Source of the DNA: CAYLHS01 sp964594235
GTDB lineage: Bacteria; Actinomycetota; Acidimicrobiia; Spongiisociales; UBA4744
DNA: 30,968 nt
NCBI GenBank assembly: GCA_964594235.1
Contig: CAZQMF010000017.1
Location: 1 to 30,968, forward strand
Direction of reading: 5' to 3'
The notes beneath the pieces were generated by a model. The model saw only the letters and a list, made by a program, of their open reading frames with translations, made no database searches and was not told where the DNA came from. Of this stretch, positions 15,321-23,372 are shown one piece after another. The translations under genes were made by a program, and so were the position numbers. Within the stretch, counting starts at the first letter, position 1. Each line of letters begins with the position of its first letter.

Positions 15321-16501
15321 ACCTCACTCAGTTTCGGGACCACCAGGGGTGGGTGCTCGCGGTCGCCGTAGGTTTCGTGATGATGGGCGCGAGCCTGGTC
15401 GCGCCGATCCTGCCGCTGTACGCACTCGAGTTCGGGGTCAGCTACACGGCCGCCGGTGCACTCATCACGGCGTTCGCCGTGGCACGATTGTCGTTCGACC
15501 TCATCGGGGGTGTCGCAGGAGACCGCCTGGGAGCCCAACGAGTCACGATGGCCGGTGGTCTGCTGATCGCCGTCGCCGGGGTGACGGCCGCGTTGGCTCC
15601 CTCATACTGGTTTCTTGTTCTGTCACGGTTCATCGAAGGGGTTGGATCGGCCCTGTTCGCGACCTCCGCGTTCCAATACCTCGTGCAGATCACCGAACGA
15701 TCCAGGCTCGGAAGGGCCGCAGCGATGTACCAGACGGGGATGCTCGTCGGCTTCGCGGTGGGTCCGTTCGCCGGTGGGTACCTCGCTCAGATCGGCGACT
15801 TCCGGACGCCGTTCTGGGCCTATGCCGGCTTCGGGGTCGTTGTTTCGGTGATCTCGAGGCTGTTCATCGACGACCTCCCCCCATCCGGGCGCACAGTCGG
15901 CGAGGTGGTCAGGGGAGTCGGCTCCCTGTTCCGAAGGAAGGAGATGCGGGTCCTGGCGTTGGTGGCGGTTGCCTTGTTCATCATGCGATCCGGCGCGCGC
16001 ATCACACTCTTCCCGCTCTACGGCGGTGAAGTGGTCAAGCTGGATCCGGGAGCGATCGGCACCATCCTGAGCGTGTCGGCACTCACCAACCTGCTGATCG
16101 TCAACTATGCGGGCCGGTTGGTGGATCGCGTAGGGCGAAAACCGGTTGCGATCTGGGGCCTCGTCGCGTCGGCGGTCGCGACGTCCGCATACGGCCTGTT
16201 CCACACGTTCGGGTCGTTGATGGCCGTCTCGGCGGTTTTCGGCATCGCGTCCGGCATCGCGTCCATACCGCCTCCCGCCATGGTGGGCGATCTCGCGCCC
16301 GAGGGTCTCGAAGGCTCGGCGGTCGGGCTGTACCGTATGGCCGGCGACCTCGGGTTCGTCATCGGGCCACTCCTCGTTGGAGCGATCGCCGACACCGGTG
16401 CGTTCTGGATGGGATTCGTCGCATCAGGGATCGCCCTCCTGATCGCAGCGGGTGCCATGCTGACAATCGCAGAGACAGGTAGAAAGGCGGTGGAACAGTG
16501 A
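15317..16501 (+). CDS. Major facilitator superfamily transporter
   Basis: A 394-residue, twelve-helix MFS permease. Typical features are the loop 2-3 motif GGVAGDRLGAQRVTMAGG, the repeated loop 8-9 version AGRLVDRVGRKPVAIWG, and helix-packing glycines in GMLVGFAVGPFAGGYL. It is organised like drug or small-metabolite antiporters; the substrate is unknown. The GTG start overlaps the selD stop (GTGA) and its own stop overlaps the ferredoxin start (GTGA). It is thus locked into the selD operon. A role in selenium compound or metabolite transport is possible from context only. Confidence 0.88.
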   Translation: MNLTQFRDHQGWVLAVAVGFVMMGASLVAPILPLYALEFGVSYTAAGALITAFAVARLSFDLIGGVAGDRLGAQRVTMAGGLLIAVAGVTAALAPSYWFLVLSRFIEGVGSALFATSAFQYLVQITERSRLGRAAAMYQTGMLVGFAVGPFAGGYLAQIGDFRTPFWAYAGFGVVVSVISRLFIDDLPPSGRTVGEVVRGVGSLFRRKEMRVLALVAVALFIMRSGARITLFPLYGGEVVKLDPGAIGTILSVSALTNLLIVNYAGRLVDRVGRKPVAIWGLVASAVATSAYGLFHTFGSLMAVSAVFGIASGIASIPPPAMVGDLAPEGLEGSAVGLYRMAGDLGFVIGPLLVGAIADTGAFWMGFVASGIALLIAAGAMLTIAETGRKAVEQ

Positions 16502-16911
16502 CGCGTCTCGACAAGATCGCCGGTGCCCTGTCGATAGGGAGTCTCCACCACCACATATTGCTGTGCGCCCAGCAGTCGACCCCGCGATGTTCGTCCTACG
16601 AGGAGAGCAGCGAGGTGTGGACATATCTGAAGCGCCGGTTGAAGGAGCTGGGTCTCGCCTCCGCGCCGGCCCCGTGGAGGGGCGACTTCAACTCCGAGCC
16701 GGAAACTCCACACGGGACCGGCACCGTGCTTCGCAGCAAAGTCGACTGCTTCCGGATCTGCGAGCAGGGACCGATCGCGGTCGTCTACCCCGAGGGTATC
16801 TGGTACCACTCGGTGACAACCGACGTGATGGAGCGGATCATCGTCGAGCATCTCGTCGGGAGCGTCCCTGTCGAGGAGTATGTGTTCGCCATCGATCCAC
16901 TGCGAGGGTGA
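16498..16911 (+). CDS. Thioredoxin-like [2Fe-2S] ferredoxin (COG3411-type)
   Basis: A 137-residue protein with four cysteines, Cys23 (ILLCAQQ), Cys31, Cys84 and Cys88 (DCFRICEQGP). They are spaced like the [2Fe-2S] site of thioredoxin-fold ferredoxins related to the NuoE C-terminal domain. The segment GPIAVVYPEGIWY is characteristic of this ferredoxin group. It has a longer than usual loop between the cysteine pairs (about residues 54-75, Pro/Gly-rich). It likely carries one electron at a time for an unidentified partner. GTG start overlaps the MFS stop by 4 nt. Its neighbours selD and the hydrolase give no obvious redox partner. Confidence 0.8.
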   Translation: MTRLDKIAGALSIGSLHHHILLCAQQSTPRCSSYEESSEVWTYLKRRLKELGLASAPAPWRGDFNSEPETPHGTGTVLRSKVDCFRICEQGPIAVVYPEGIWYHSVTTDVMERIIVEHLVGSVPVEEYVFAIDPLRG

Positions 16912-16912
16912 T

Positions 16913-17803
16913 GTGAAGCTACTGAAGCTCCTCGGTGCGCTCTGGGTGGTGCGTCGGCTGTTCGGGCCCGAGACTCCTCCACGAACCAGGGGAATCCAGC
17001 AACGCCCGCTGCGTCTTCCCGGTCGGAGTGTCTTTGTCGGCGACACCGAGGTGTTCGTCAGGGAGGCCGGATTGCCCGATGGTCCCGTGGTGGTGCTCCT
17101 TCACGGGCTCGGGCTGGACTCGGCACTCGCCTGGTATCGGGTCATTCCTCTGCTGGAGGATCGTTTTCGCATCGTCTCCATCGATCTCCACGGGTCGGGC
17201 AAAACGGACCGGAGTCGTGACGGTTTCGAGATCGCCGATATGGCGGACGAGGCCGCCGGAGCCCTTCACGTTCTGGGGATCGACCGTGCCGCGGTCGTCG
17301 GCTACTCGATGGGTGGAGCGGTGGCACAGGAGCTCGCACACCGGCATCCGCTGCTCGTCGAACGGCTGGTGCTCGTCGCGACCCTCGCATTCCACCCGCC
17401 GAGCTGGCGGTGGACCCGGGTTCTCGTCGGGGTTCTTGGTCGTGCTTTGGAGCGGATCAGCAGGATCGAGGTGTCCTGGGTGTGGTATCGCTACCTGCTC
17501 TCGGTCGGCGCGGTCGACGACAGCAGTGCCCGCTGGTTGTGGCAGACCCGCATGAACCGCGATCCGGAACTCCTCTACCGCTCTCTGTTCGCGCTTCTCC
17601 GCTTCGACAGCAGACCCTGGCTGGACCGGCTCTCGATCCCGTCGACGGTGGTAATCCCACTCAGAGATCAACTCGTGATGCCCGCATGGCAGCGGAAGCT
17701 TGCGGCACTCGTGGGAGCCGACGTCATCGAGGTGGAGGGAGCTCGGCACGAGCTTCCGATGACCCACCCCGATGCGGTTGTATCGGCGATCAGTGGTCGC
17801 TGA
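16913..17803 (+). CDS. Alpha/beta hydrolase
   Basis: A 296-residue alpha/beta hydrolase. The oxyanion-hole segment VVVLLHGLGLDS is followed by the nucleophile elbow GYSMGG with Ser132, the acid Asp252 (IPLRDQLV) and His279 (GARHELPM), completing the triad. A hydrophobic N-terminus (LLKLLGALWVVRRLFG) may associate with the membrane. GTG 16913 lies 1 nt after the ferredoxin stop and has GAGGGTG just upstream; a longer in-frame start at 16880 would overlap the ferredoxin gene and is less likely. Substrate is unknown: esterase, lipase or C-C hydrolase are all possible. It is the last gene of the selD operon and its end overlaps the end of the opposing DUF1684 gene by 14 nt. Confidence 0.87.
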   Translation: MKLLKLLGALWVVRRLFGPETPPRTRGIQQRPLRLPGRSVFVGDTEVFVREAGLPDGPVVVLLHGLGLDSALAWYRVIPLLEDRFRIVSIDLHGSGKTDRSRDGFEIADMADEAAGALHVLGIDRAAVVGYSMGGAVAQELAHRHPLLVERLVLVATLAFHPPSWRWTRVLVGVLGRALERISRIEVSWVWYRYLLSVGAVDDSSARWLWQTRMNRDPELLYRSLFALLRFDSRPWLDRLSIPSTVVIPLRDQLVMPAWQRKLAALVGADVIEVEGARHELPMTHPDAVVSAISGR

Positions 17804-18302
17804 ACGCCTTCTCACCCGCCCTGATCGGCACGTGCAGCCAGTTCTCGACCGGAGGCAAGGCACATGAGTAGTCGTCCGAGTAGGCACAGTACGGGTTGTA
17901 GGCGTAGTTGAAGTCGATCGTCACCCTGCCATCCTCATCCGATTCGAGATCGAGGTAGCGCCCTGCGCCGTAGCTCTCGTGACCCGATGTGGCATCACGG
18001 AACGGAAGGAAATACCCATCGTGACCGGGGATGGCCAGCAGCGTGAGCACGGCCTGCTCGTCGTCGACGTCGATCGTGACGGTGCCGGCCCTGTGGTAGA
18101 TCCGTTGGCGTCCATCAGAGGTGGCAATGGGGACGGGTGCACCGTTGGCCGGTGTGACCTCCACATCGAACACGAGCTCGGGGTTCGGGTCGAAGTAGAC
18201 CAGCCCCTCGAAGTTCGCACGCACGTGCGTCGGGAGAGGCGACTGGGGATGGCGACGATAGAAGTCGTCTTTCTGGGCACGAAACGTCTCGAGCTGGTCC
18301 AT
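17790..18302 (-). CDS. DUF1684 family protein
   Basis: A 170-residue protein with the strongly conserved C-terminal block of DUF1684, DFNYAYNPYCAYSDDYSCALPPVENWLHVPIRAGEK, seen as adjoining pieces FNYAYNPYCAYS and LPPVENWLHVPI. The N-terminus (RAQKDDFYRRHPQSPL) also fits the family. The biochemical role of this family is not established to my knowledge. No signal peptide is visible, so it is probably cytoplasmic. It lies 36 nt downstream of the acyl-CoA dehydrogenase on the same strand and likely shares its transcript. The last 14 nt overlap the opposing hydrolase gene, so no terminator separates the two transcripts. Confidence 0.9.
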   Translation of the reverse strand: MDQLETFRAQKDDFYRRHPQSPLPTHVRANFEGLVYFDPNPELVFDVEVTPANGAPVPIATSDGRQRIYHRAGTVTIDVDDEQAVLTLLAIPGHDGYFLPFRDATSGHESYGAGRYLDLESDEDGRVTIDFNYAYNPYCAYSDDYSCALPPVENWLHVPIRAGEKAFSDH

Positions 18303-18338
18303 ACCTGCTGCAACCTCTCGACGCGTGTCTGGATTCCC

Positions 18339-19484
18339 TCAGCGACCGAGGGTTTTCGCCATCACCACCCGTTGGATCTGGTTGGTTCCCTCGTAGATCT
18401 GTGTGATCTTCGCGTCACGCATCATCCGCTCCGCCGGGTAGTCCCTGACGTATCCGTAGCCGCCGAGCACCTGCACGGCGTTGGTCGTGACCTCCATCGC
18501 CACGTCCGAAGCGAACGTTTTCGCGGCTGCTGCCACATACGTCAGCTGCGGGTCCGCGCGGTCGATCATCGCGTGCGCTTCGTACACGAGGTGGCGGGCG
18601 GCTCTCGTCTTCATGTCCATGTCGGCGAGCATGAATCCGATTGCCTGATGGTCGATGATCCGTTGGCCGAACTGCTTGCGCTCCTTGGCGTAGTCCCGTG
18701 CGACCTCGAACGCTCCCTGCGCGATGCCGAGCGCCTGCGCTGCGATCCCAGGCCTGGACCGGTCGAGGGTCATCATTGCGATTCTGAATCCTTCACCCTC
18801 CTCGCCGACCATCGCGCGTGCCGGCACTCTCACATCGTCCAGGGTCAGCTCGCCGGTGGGGGAGCCGTGAATGCCCATCTTGTGCTCGTAGCGGGACACC
18901 TCGAACCCGGGGGTGTCGGCGGGGACGATGAAGCATGAGATGCCTCGGTGGCCGGCTTCGGGGTTCGTCTTTGCGAAGATCGTGTAGACGGTGGCCACCC
19001 CCGCGTTGGAGATGAAACGTTTCCCACCGTTGATCACCCAGTCGTCGCCATCTTTGACCGCTTTGGTTCGCATGGCGGCGACGTCGGATCCTGCGCCCGC
19101 CTCGGTGAGGCCGTAGGCCGCCTGGGCATCGCCGGCGATGATCCTCGGGATCCACTCGAGCTGCTGTTCGGTGGTACCCCGGAGCAGCACAGGGATCGTT
19201 CCGAGCTTGTTGAGAAGTGGAATCATCACCGCTGCGGCACCGACACGCGCCATTTCCTCAACGAGGATCGCCTGTGTGATCGCGTCGGCACCGGCTCCGC
19301 CCACCGACTCAGGGAACATGACCGACAACAAGTCGGCCTTGACCATCTCCTTGTGGAGGTCCTCCGGGTACTCGTCGGTCGCGTCTATCTCTTCCATGCG
19401 CGGCGCGATCTTGTCTTCGGAGAACTGGCGAACCATCGCTCTGAAGTCGTCGTGGATCTCCGAAAGGAGATAGGGGTCGCTCAC
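18339..19484 (-). CDS. Acyl-CoA dehydrogenase
   Basis: A 381-residue FAD-dependent acyl-CoA dehydrogenase that introduces the alpha-beta double bond in acyl-CoA oxidation. Family features seen are AAYGLTEAGAGSDVAAMRT near residue 125, the GGKRFISNAG stretch, RKQFGQ and the C-terminal YEGTNQIQR. Glu365 of YEGT is the position of the catalytic base in short- and medium-chain enzymes. Chain-length preference cannot be read by eye. The GTG start at 19484 overlaps the stop of the 30-residue peptide gene as GTGA; residues upstream in this frame show no similarity. No ETF gene is nearby. DUF1684 follows 36 nt downstream. Confidence 0.93.
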   Translation of the reverse strand: MSDPYLLSEIHDDFRAMVRQFSEDKIAPRMEEIDATDEYPEDLHKEMVKADLLSVMFPESVGGAGADAITQAILVEEMARVGAAAVMIPLLNKLGTIPVLLRGTTEQQLEWIPRIIAGDAQAAYGLTEAGAGSDVAAMRTKAVKDGDDWVINGGKRFISNAGVATVYTIFAKTNPEAGHRGISCFIVPADTPGFEVSRYEHKMGIHGSPTGELTLDDVRVPARAMVGEEGEGFRIAMMTLDRSRPGIAAQALGIAQGAFEVARDYAKERKQFGQRIIDHQAIGFMLADMDMKTRAARHLVYEAHAMIDRADPQLTYVAAAAKTFASDVAMEVTTNAVQVLGGYGYVRDYPAERMMRDAKITQIYEGTNQIQRVVMAKTLGR

Positions 19485-19573
19485 GACGACGCCTCGCAGG
19501 AGATCAGACCTGCTTGCTTCGCCAGCCAGATGCCCACACCGACGACCAAGAGGATGAGCAGCAGCTTCTTCAT
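19481..19573 (-). CDS. 30-residue single-span membrane peptide, coupled to acyl-CoA dehydrogenase
   Basis: A short frame encodes MKKLLLILLVVGVGIWLAKQ followed by AGLISCEASS: a positively charged N-terminus, one hydrophobic helix of about 15 residues and a short polar tail with one Cys. An AAAGGCG sequence upstream could serve as ribosome-binding site. The TGA overlaps the dehydrogenase GTG as GTGA, the same coupling used by real genes elsewhere in the window. The strong membrane-peptide composition and coupling argue that it is translated. It could be a small membrane protein or a leader peptide that sets dehydrogenase translation. I do not recognise a family. Confidence 0.55.
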   Translation of the reverse strand: MKKLLLILLVVGVGIWLAKQAGLISCEASS

Positions 19574-19604
19574 GAGGACGCCTTTCGCTCGATGCCCGAA
19601 TCAT

Positions 19605-19636
19605 ACAGCCCGGTCGGCAGTCGCCGACCGGGCTGT
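19605..19636 (-). repeat. 14-bp perfect hairpin upstream of the small peptide gene
   Basis: Arms 19605-19618 and 19623-19636 (ACAGCCCGGTCGGC and its complement) with loop AGTC. It lies 32 nt before the small peptide start and caps heptamer element B on that side. It may terminate transcription coming from the acylase gene or protect the 5' end of the dehydrogenase mRNA. Confidence 0.85.
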
Positions 19637-19784
19637 GCTCGCTTCACTCGCGTCTTGGGTTTTCGGTAAGAGGATTGCCTGGCCACCCTTCGCGGTCCTC
19701 AGTTGTCAGCGAGATCAGCGCCCAGTGGCCCAGCGATTGTCTCGGCTGCGTTCTTACCGACAACTGAAGACTGAGGACTGAAGA
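19637..19784. repeat. Intergenic heptamer element B
   Basis: The 148-nt stretch has TTGGGTT-TTCGGTA heptads (19655-19668) and an inverted set at 19758-19785 (CGACAAC-TGAAGAC-TGAGGAC-TGAAGAC). GCGTTCTTAC (19748-19757) adjoins the second set exactly as in elements A and D. An extra CCTCAGTTGTCAGC piece sits in the middle. No gene is supported. Confidence 0.7.
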
Positions 19785-19817
19785 CTGAATCCTTGAGGCA
19801 AAGCCTCAAGGATTCAG
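19785..19817 (-). repeat. 15-bp hairpin containing the acylase stop codon
   Basis: Arms 19785-19799 and 19803-19817 (CTGAATCCTTGAGGC and its complement), loop AAA. On the - strand the arm spans the last three codons and TGA stop of the acylase gene, then folds back on an inverted copy of them. It may act as a terminator, but no T-run follows. Confidence 0.88.
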
Positions 19818-22295
19818 AATCAGGTGCTCCTCCGAGGCGGCGATCACGCTGCTTTGCTCCCAGTACAGCGGGGCCGTTCCACCTGTGAGCCACCGCTGGA
19901 TCATGTCGTCGTAGTGGCGGTTGTACGCATGCCCTGACTGACCCGTGGTGTGGATTCCGGTGCTCGCGTCGAAGTCGGAGAAGTCGACGACCATTCGCAT
20001 CGACGGAAGCGCGACGACCTCGTAGCCATCTTCGACGACCCAGCTCGTCGCGTTCACCATGTCTGTGCCACCAGGAGTCTTGAATGGACCCCTGTTGAAC
20101 AGCATCTCGATCGGTTTGATGCCGGACTCGCCGAACGTCTGGTTGCGGAACGTCGCCGTGTGCAGCGCCCCCCATTTCCACCCGGACGGGTCGCCGAGGA
20201 GATCCGACGCTTCGTTCCACGCGTTGACCAGGGAGCGTTCGAGGATGTCGTCGCGAGTCTCGACCTCGGCAGTGTTCTGGTCGTCCCACCAGATGTTCGT
20301 CGGGTCGTTGAGGAGCTGTCTGATCGCTTCGAGCACCGAGTCGCGCCCGGACGGCCTGAGTCCCTCGGGGAGGTCATCGAAGGTGATCGCTTTGATGAGG
20401 TTTGCCCACTCGGCCCCGAACAGCGCGGCCCCTTGACTGTTGACGTCGAACCGGTACTGACCATCGTCGCCTTTCCATTCCTTCAACATCTGTTGCGCCT
20501 GCTCCACCTCCGGCTGATCCGACTGCACGCCGAGCAGCCAGGGGACGAGGATGTCGGCGTGGATACTCGCCGAGTCGAATTGCATGGCTCGGACGTTGTC
20601 AGGGCTGATCGGTTCTCCAGCGCCGGTGATCATGTCGATGATGCGCTGTGCTCGAGTGCCGTAGGCCCAGTCCTTCGCGAGGAACGGTTGCTGGTCGGGC
20701 CGAATCACCGCGTTGTTGGCTGTGACGATGAACCCTTCGGGTGGATCGAAACTCGAGGGGAGGTCATCAAACGGTACATAGCCTGTCCACTCGTACTCGC
20801 TCGACCAGCCGGGTACCGGGATGCGCCCGTCCCAACCGTTGCGGATCGGAACCCTGCCGGGTGTGTGGTAGCCGATGTGTCCGTCGGTGTCGGCGTAGAT
20901 GAAGTTCTGCGACGGAACGTCCCACATGCTCAGCGCCTGCTGGAACTCGTCCCAGTTCTGGGCACGGTTGAGAGCCATGACCGCTTCGAGCGTTCGTGAC
21001 GGTTCGAGGGCCGTCCAACGGAGAGCGACCGCGTACGGCTCGGGCATCGGCAGGTTGGTCTCTTCGCTGAAGTTCTCGAGGTCGCCGTACACGTCGGAGA
21101 TGATCGGTCCGTGGCGGGTCACGCGCACGGTGATCGGCATCGGATCTCCGCCGGCCACGTTGATCGTCTCGATTCTCGTGTCGGCGTTGACCCACTCGCC
21201 ATCGACCTCGTACTGGCTTGGATCGTCAGGGTTGATTCGTTCGATGTATAGATCCTGGACGTCGGCCGGCAGGTTGGTGACACCCCATGCGATGTGTGCG
21301 TTGTGTCCGATGACGACACCCGGCGCACCGAGGAGTGAGAAGCCGGCAACCTCGTAGGGGCAGTCGTTCGAGACCGTCACGCAGTGCAAGCCCGTCTCAT
21401 ACCAGATGGACGGCATTTGGATGCCGAGGTGGGGGTCGTTGGCGAGAATCGGTTCTCCCGTCGTGGTCAGTGCCCCTGAGAGCACCCAGTTGTTGGAGCC
21501 GATGTCGACGCCGGCCGGTCCCGTCAGGTCATCGACCAGGGCCACCTTGTCGGAGATCCGGGTCAGGAGATCGCCGACATCGATCGATTGGGCGGTGGCG
21601 CTCGGCGCGGCGCCGTTCCAGTCAGGGACGATGACGGGGCGGTCGGCAGGGTAGGTCGGGAACAGATCGTCCGCTCGCTCACCCACGATCTTGAGGGCTT
21701 TGGCCCGCCAGATCTCCTCATCCATGTTGGAGCGAAGGTCCCACGCCATCACCTTCGCCCACACGAGGCTGTCGATGGGGGACCACGAGGCCGGCTGGTA
21801 GCTCCGGTTGTTCAGCTTGAGTACCGCATACTCGAGGCCGAGCGACGAGCCATGATGGTCGGCCAGGTACGCGTTGACGCCGTCGGTGAAGGACTGGAGG
21901 GCCAGTGCCGCGTCAGGAGTGGTCGATGCCCACTCCTGCTCGGCGACGCGTTCCCATCCCAACGTGCGGAGGAAGAGGTCGGTATCGACCTGTGACTCGC
22001 CGAACAACTCGGAGAGGCGCCCCTTGCCGATGTGCCGCTCGAAATCCATCTGCCAGAAGCGATCCTGCGCCTGGACGTAGCCCTGGGCGAAGAACAAGTC
22101 GTAGCTGTTCTGCGCGTAGATGTGAGGAATGCCGTTGGTGTCCCTGTAGACATCGACTGGTTCCTTCAGACCGGGGACGGTCAGCTCACCGTCGGTCTGC
22201 GGGAACGACGCCCTGACGATGAAGAACCCGCCCGCAGCGACGATGACGACGATGAGAACGACGAGAACGAGAACGACCTTGAAGAACCTACGCAT
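19806..22295 (-). CDS. Penicillin acylase family (peptidase S45) hydrolase, membrane-anchored
   Basis: An 829-residue Ntn-hydrolase precursor. An N-terminal hydrophobic helix (residues about 5-28) anchors or exports it. The alpha part contains GIPHIYAQNSYDLFFAQGYVQAQDR, typical of the family. Ser267 in GSNNWVLSG is the expected self-cleavage nucleophile that becomes the N-terminus of the beta chain, followed by ANDPHLGI and the HIAWGVTNLPAD region. Substrates in this family include penicillins, cephalosporins, N-acyl homoserine lactones and other amides. The sequence alone does not tell which, so a role in quorum-signal or amide breakdown is only possible. It is monocistronic by position, between heptamer elements B and C. 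Confidence 0.92.
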   Translation of the reverse strand: MRRFFKVVLVLVVLIVVIVAAGGFFIVRASFPQTDGELTVPGLKEPVDVYRDTNGIPHIYAQNSYDLFFAQGYVQAQDRFWQMDFERHIGKGRLSELFGESQVDTDLFLRTLGWERVAEQEWASTTPDAALALQSFTDGVNAYLADHHGSSLGLEYAVLKLNNRSYQPASWSPIDSLVWAKVMAWDLRSNMDEEIWRAKALKIVGERADDLFPTYPADRPVIVPDWNGAAPSATAQSIDVGDLLTRISDKVALVDDLTGPAGVDIGSNNWVLSGALTTTGEPILANDPHLGIQMPSIWYETGLHCVTVSNDCPYEVAGFSLLGAPGVVIGHNAHIAWGVTNLPADVQDLYIERINPDDPSQYEVDGEWVNADTRIETINVAGGDPMPITVRVTRHGPIISDVYGDLENFSEETNLPMPEPYAVALRWTALEPSRTLEAVMALNRAQNWDEFQQALSMWDVPSQNFIYADTDGHIGYHTPGRVPIRNGWDGRIPVPGWSSEYEWTGYVPFDDLPSSFDPPEGFIVTANNAVIRPDQQPFLAKDWAYGTRAQRIIDMITGAGEPISPDNVRAMQFDSASIHADILVPWLLGVQSDQPEVEQAQQMLKEWKGDDGQYRFDVNSQGAALFGAEWANLIKAITFDDLPEGLRPSGRDSVLEAIRQLLNDPTNIWWDDQNTAEVETRDDILERSLVNAWNEASDLLGDPSGWKWGALHTATFRNQTFGESGIKPIEMLFNRGPFKTPGGTDMVNATSWVVEDGYEVVALPSMRMVVDFSDFDASTGIHTTGQSGHAYNRHYDDMIQRWLTGGTAPLYWEQSSVIAASEEHLILNP

Positions 22296-22318
22296 GCGGG
22301 AACCCTACCGTGTGGACC

Positions 22319-22455
22319 CAGGCGCGTGCCTGATGTAGACCCTTGCGTTGTGGGACCGTATCTCGTACTTCGCATCTCGTACTCGCCGTGAGGCGATCGA
22401 CGCGTTCACTTTCTGCCACCTCGCCGCGCTCTACGAAGTACGGAATACGAGGCAC
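22319..22455. repeat. Intergenic heptamer element C (TACGAAG type)
   Basis: Left heptads TATCTCG-TACTTCG-CATCTCG-TACTCGC (22359-22386) face inverted heptads TACGAAG-TACGGAA-TACGAGG (22432-22452) across a 45-nt core with CGCGTTCAC and CCGCGCTC. Heptamer identity differs from elements B and D, but the layout is the same. A small CAGGC/GCCTG stem (22319-22332) lies at the acylase side. No gene is supported. Confidence 0.65.
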
Positions 22456-22489
22456 GGCTTTTCGAAGCGAGGAATCGGTTCGAAAAGCC
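22456..22489 (-). terminator. Probable terminator of the cta (caa3 oxidase) operon
   Basis: An 11-bp perfect stem (GGCTTTTCGAA/TTCGAAAAGCC, arms 22456-22466 and 22479-22489) with a 12-nt loop, 6 nt after the ctaF stop. No U-run follows the stem on the - strand, so the terminator call is moderate. It also caps heptamer element C. Confidence 0.55.
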
Positions 22490-22495
22490 TCGGCA

Positions 22496-22783
22496 TCAAC
22501 CCCGTGAGAAGAACGAAGCGAGGACGATGAAGTACACGACGCCCGCGACCGCGAGCCCGGCAGTGAACAGGCGGCGAAGGAAGCCGGATTCGTAGCGGAG
22601 ATGCATGTAGAAAGCGACGACCAGCGTGAACTTGAGCAGCATCAGCACGATCAACGCCGGCGTGTTGATGCCGCCGATGTCGAGATAGAAGAGTGACACC
22701 TCGAGCGCCGTCAACATCACCAGGATCCCGGCGATCGTCACGTACTGCCGGGGTGTCGGGTGGGCGGGTTTGGCGCTGTCCAT
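22496..22783 (-). CDS. ctaF: Cytochrome c oxidase subunit IV (CtaF-like)
   Basis: A 95-residue small subunit with three membrane helices and the typical VLMLLKFTLVVAFYMHLRYE stretch of bacterial subunit IV. It is non-catalytic and helps assemble or stabilise the oxidase. A GGAGGG ribosome-binding site lies close before the ATG, overlapping the end of ctaE. It is the last gene of the operon. Confidence 0.9.
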   Translation of the reverse strand: MDSAKPAHPTPRQYVTIAGILVMLTALEVSLFYLDIGGINTPALIVLMLLKFTLVVAFYMHLRYESGFLRRLFTAGLAVAGVVYFIVLASFFSRG

Positions 22784-22792
22784 GGCTCCCTC

Positions 22793-23371
22793 CTACCTGA
22801 TGAGATACACGACCGTGAAGATCACGATCCAGACGATGTCGACGAAGTGCCAGTAGAGGCCGACCAACTCCAGGTTGAGCCCGTGGTCGAACGTCAGCCC
22901 ACCCTGACGGAACGACCAGCCAACGAGCGACAGCAGAAGAAGGACACCGACGGTGACGTGGGCGCCGTGGAAACCGGTGAGCACGAAGAACGACGACGAC
23001 GCCGGGTTGGTCGAAAGCGTCATTCCTTCCCTGTAGAAGTTGGTGAACTCGTACACCTGTCCGCCGACGAATGTGGCGCCGAGGGCGGCCGTCGCCAGCA
23101 GCCACCCTCTGGTGGCGCGCTGGTCGTCGCGGGTGAGTGCGGCATGGGCGAGGACCATGGTGAGCGAACTCATGAGCAGCACGAACGACGAGATCGATGT
23201 GAAGGGGATGTTGAGCAACTCCCGCGGATGGATGCCCTGGAGATCCCTGCCCTTGAAGAGGAGATAGTTGGTGATGAGGGCGCCGAAGAACAGCGCCTCG
23301 GAAGACAGAAACGCCCACATGCCCAGCTTGCGAGTGTCGATGCCGGTGCTTGTTTCGGTATGTGCCGTCAT
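22793..23371 (-). CDS. ctaE: Cytochrome c oxidase subunit III (CtaE)
   Basis: A 192-residue, five-helix subunit III with LGMWAFLSSEALFFGALI at the N-terminus, FFVLTGFHGAHVTVG and the C-terminal YWHFVDIVWIVIF. Five helices rather than seven is the form typical where subunit I carries extra C-terminal helices, as here. Its ATG is 1 nt after the ctaD stop, so translation is coupled. The subunit stabilises the catalytic core and its proton uptake. Confidence 0.94.
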   Translation of the reverse strand: MTAHTETSTGIDTRKLGMWAFLSSEALFFGALITNYLLFKGRDLQGIHPRELLNIPFTSISSFVLLMSSLTMVLAHAALTRDDQRATRGWLLATAALGATFVGGQVYEFTNFYREGMTLSTNPASSSFFVLTGFHGAHVTVGVLLLLSLVGWSFRQGGLTFDHGLNLELVGLYWHFVDIVWIVIFTVVYLIR

Positions 23372-23372
23372 G

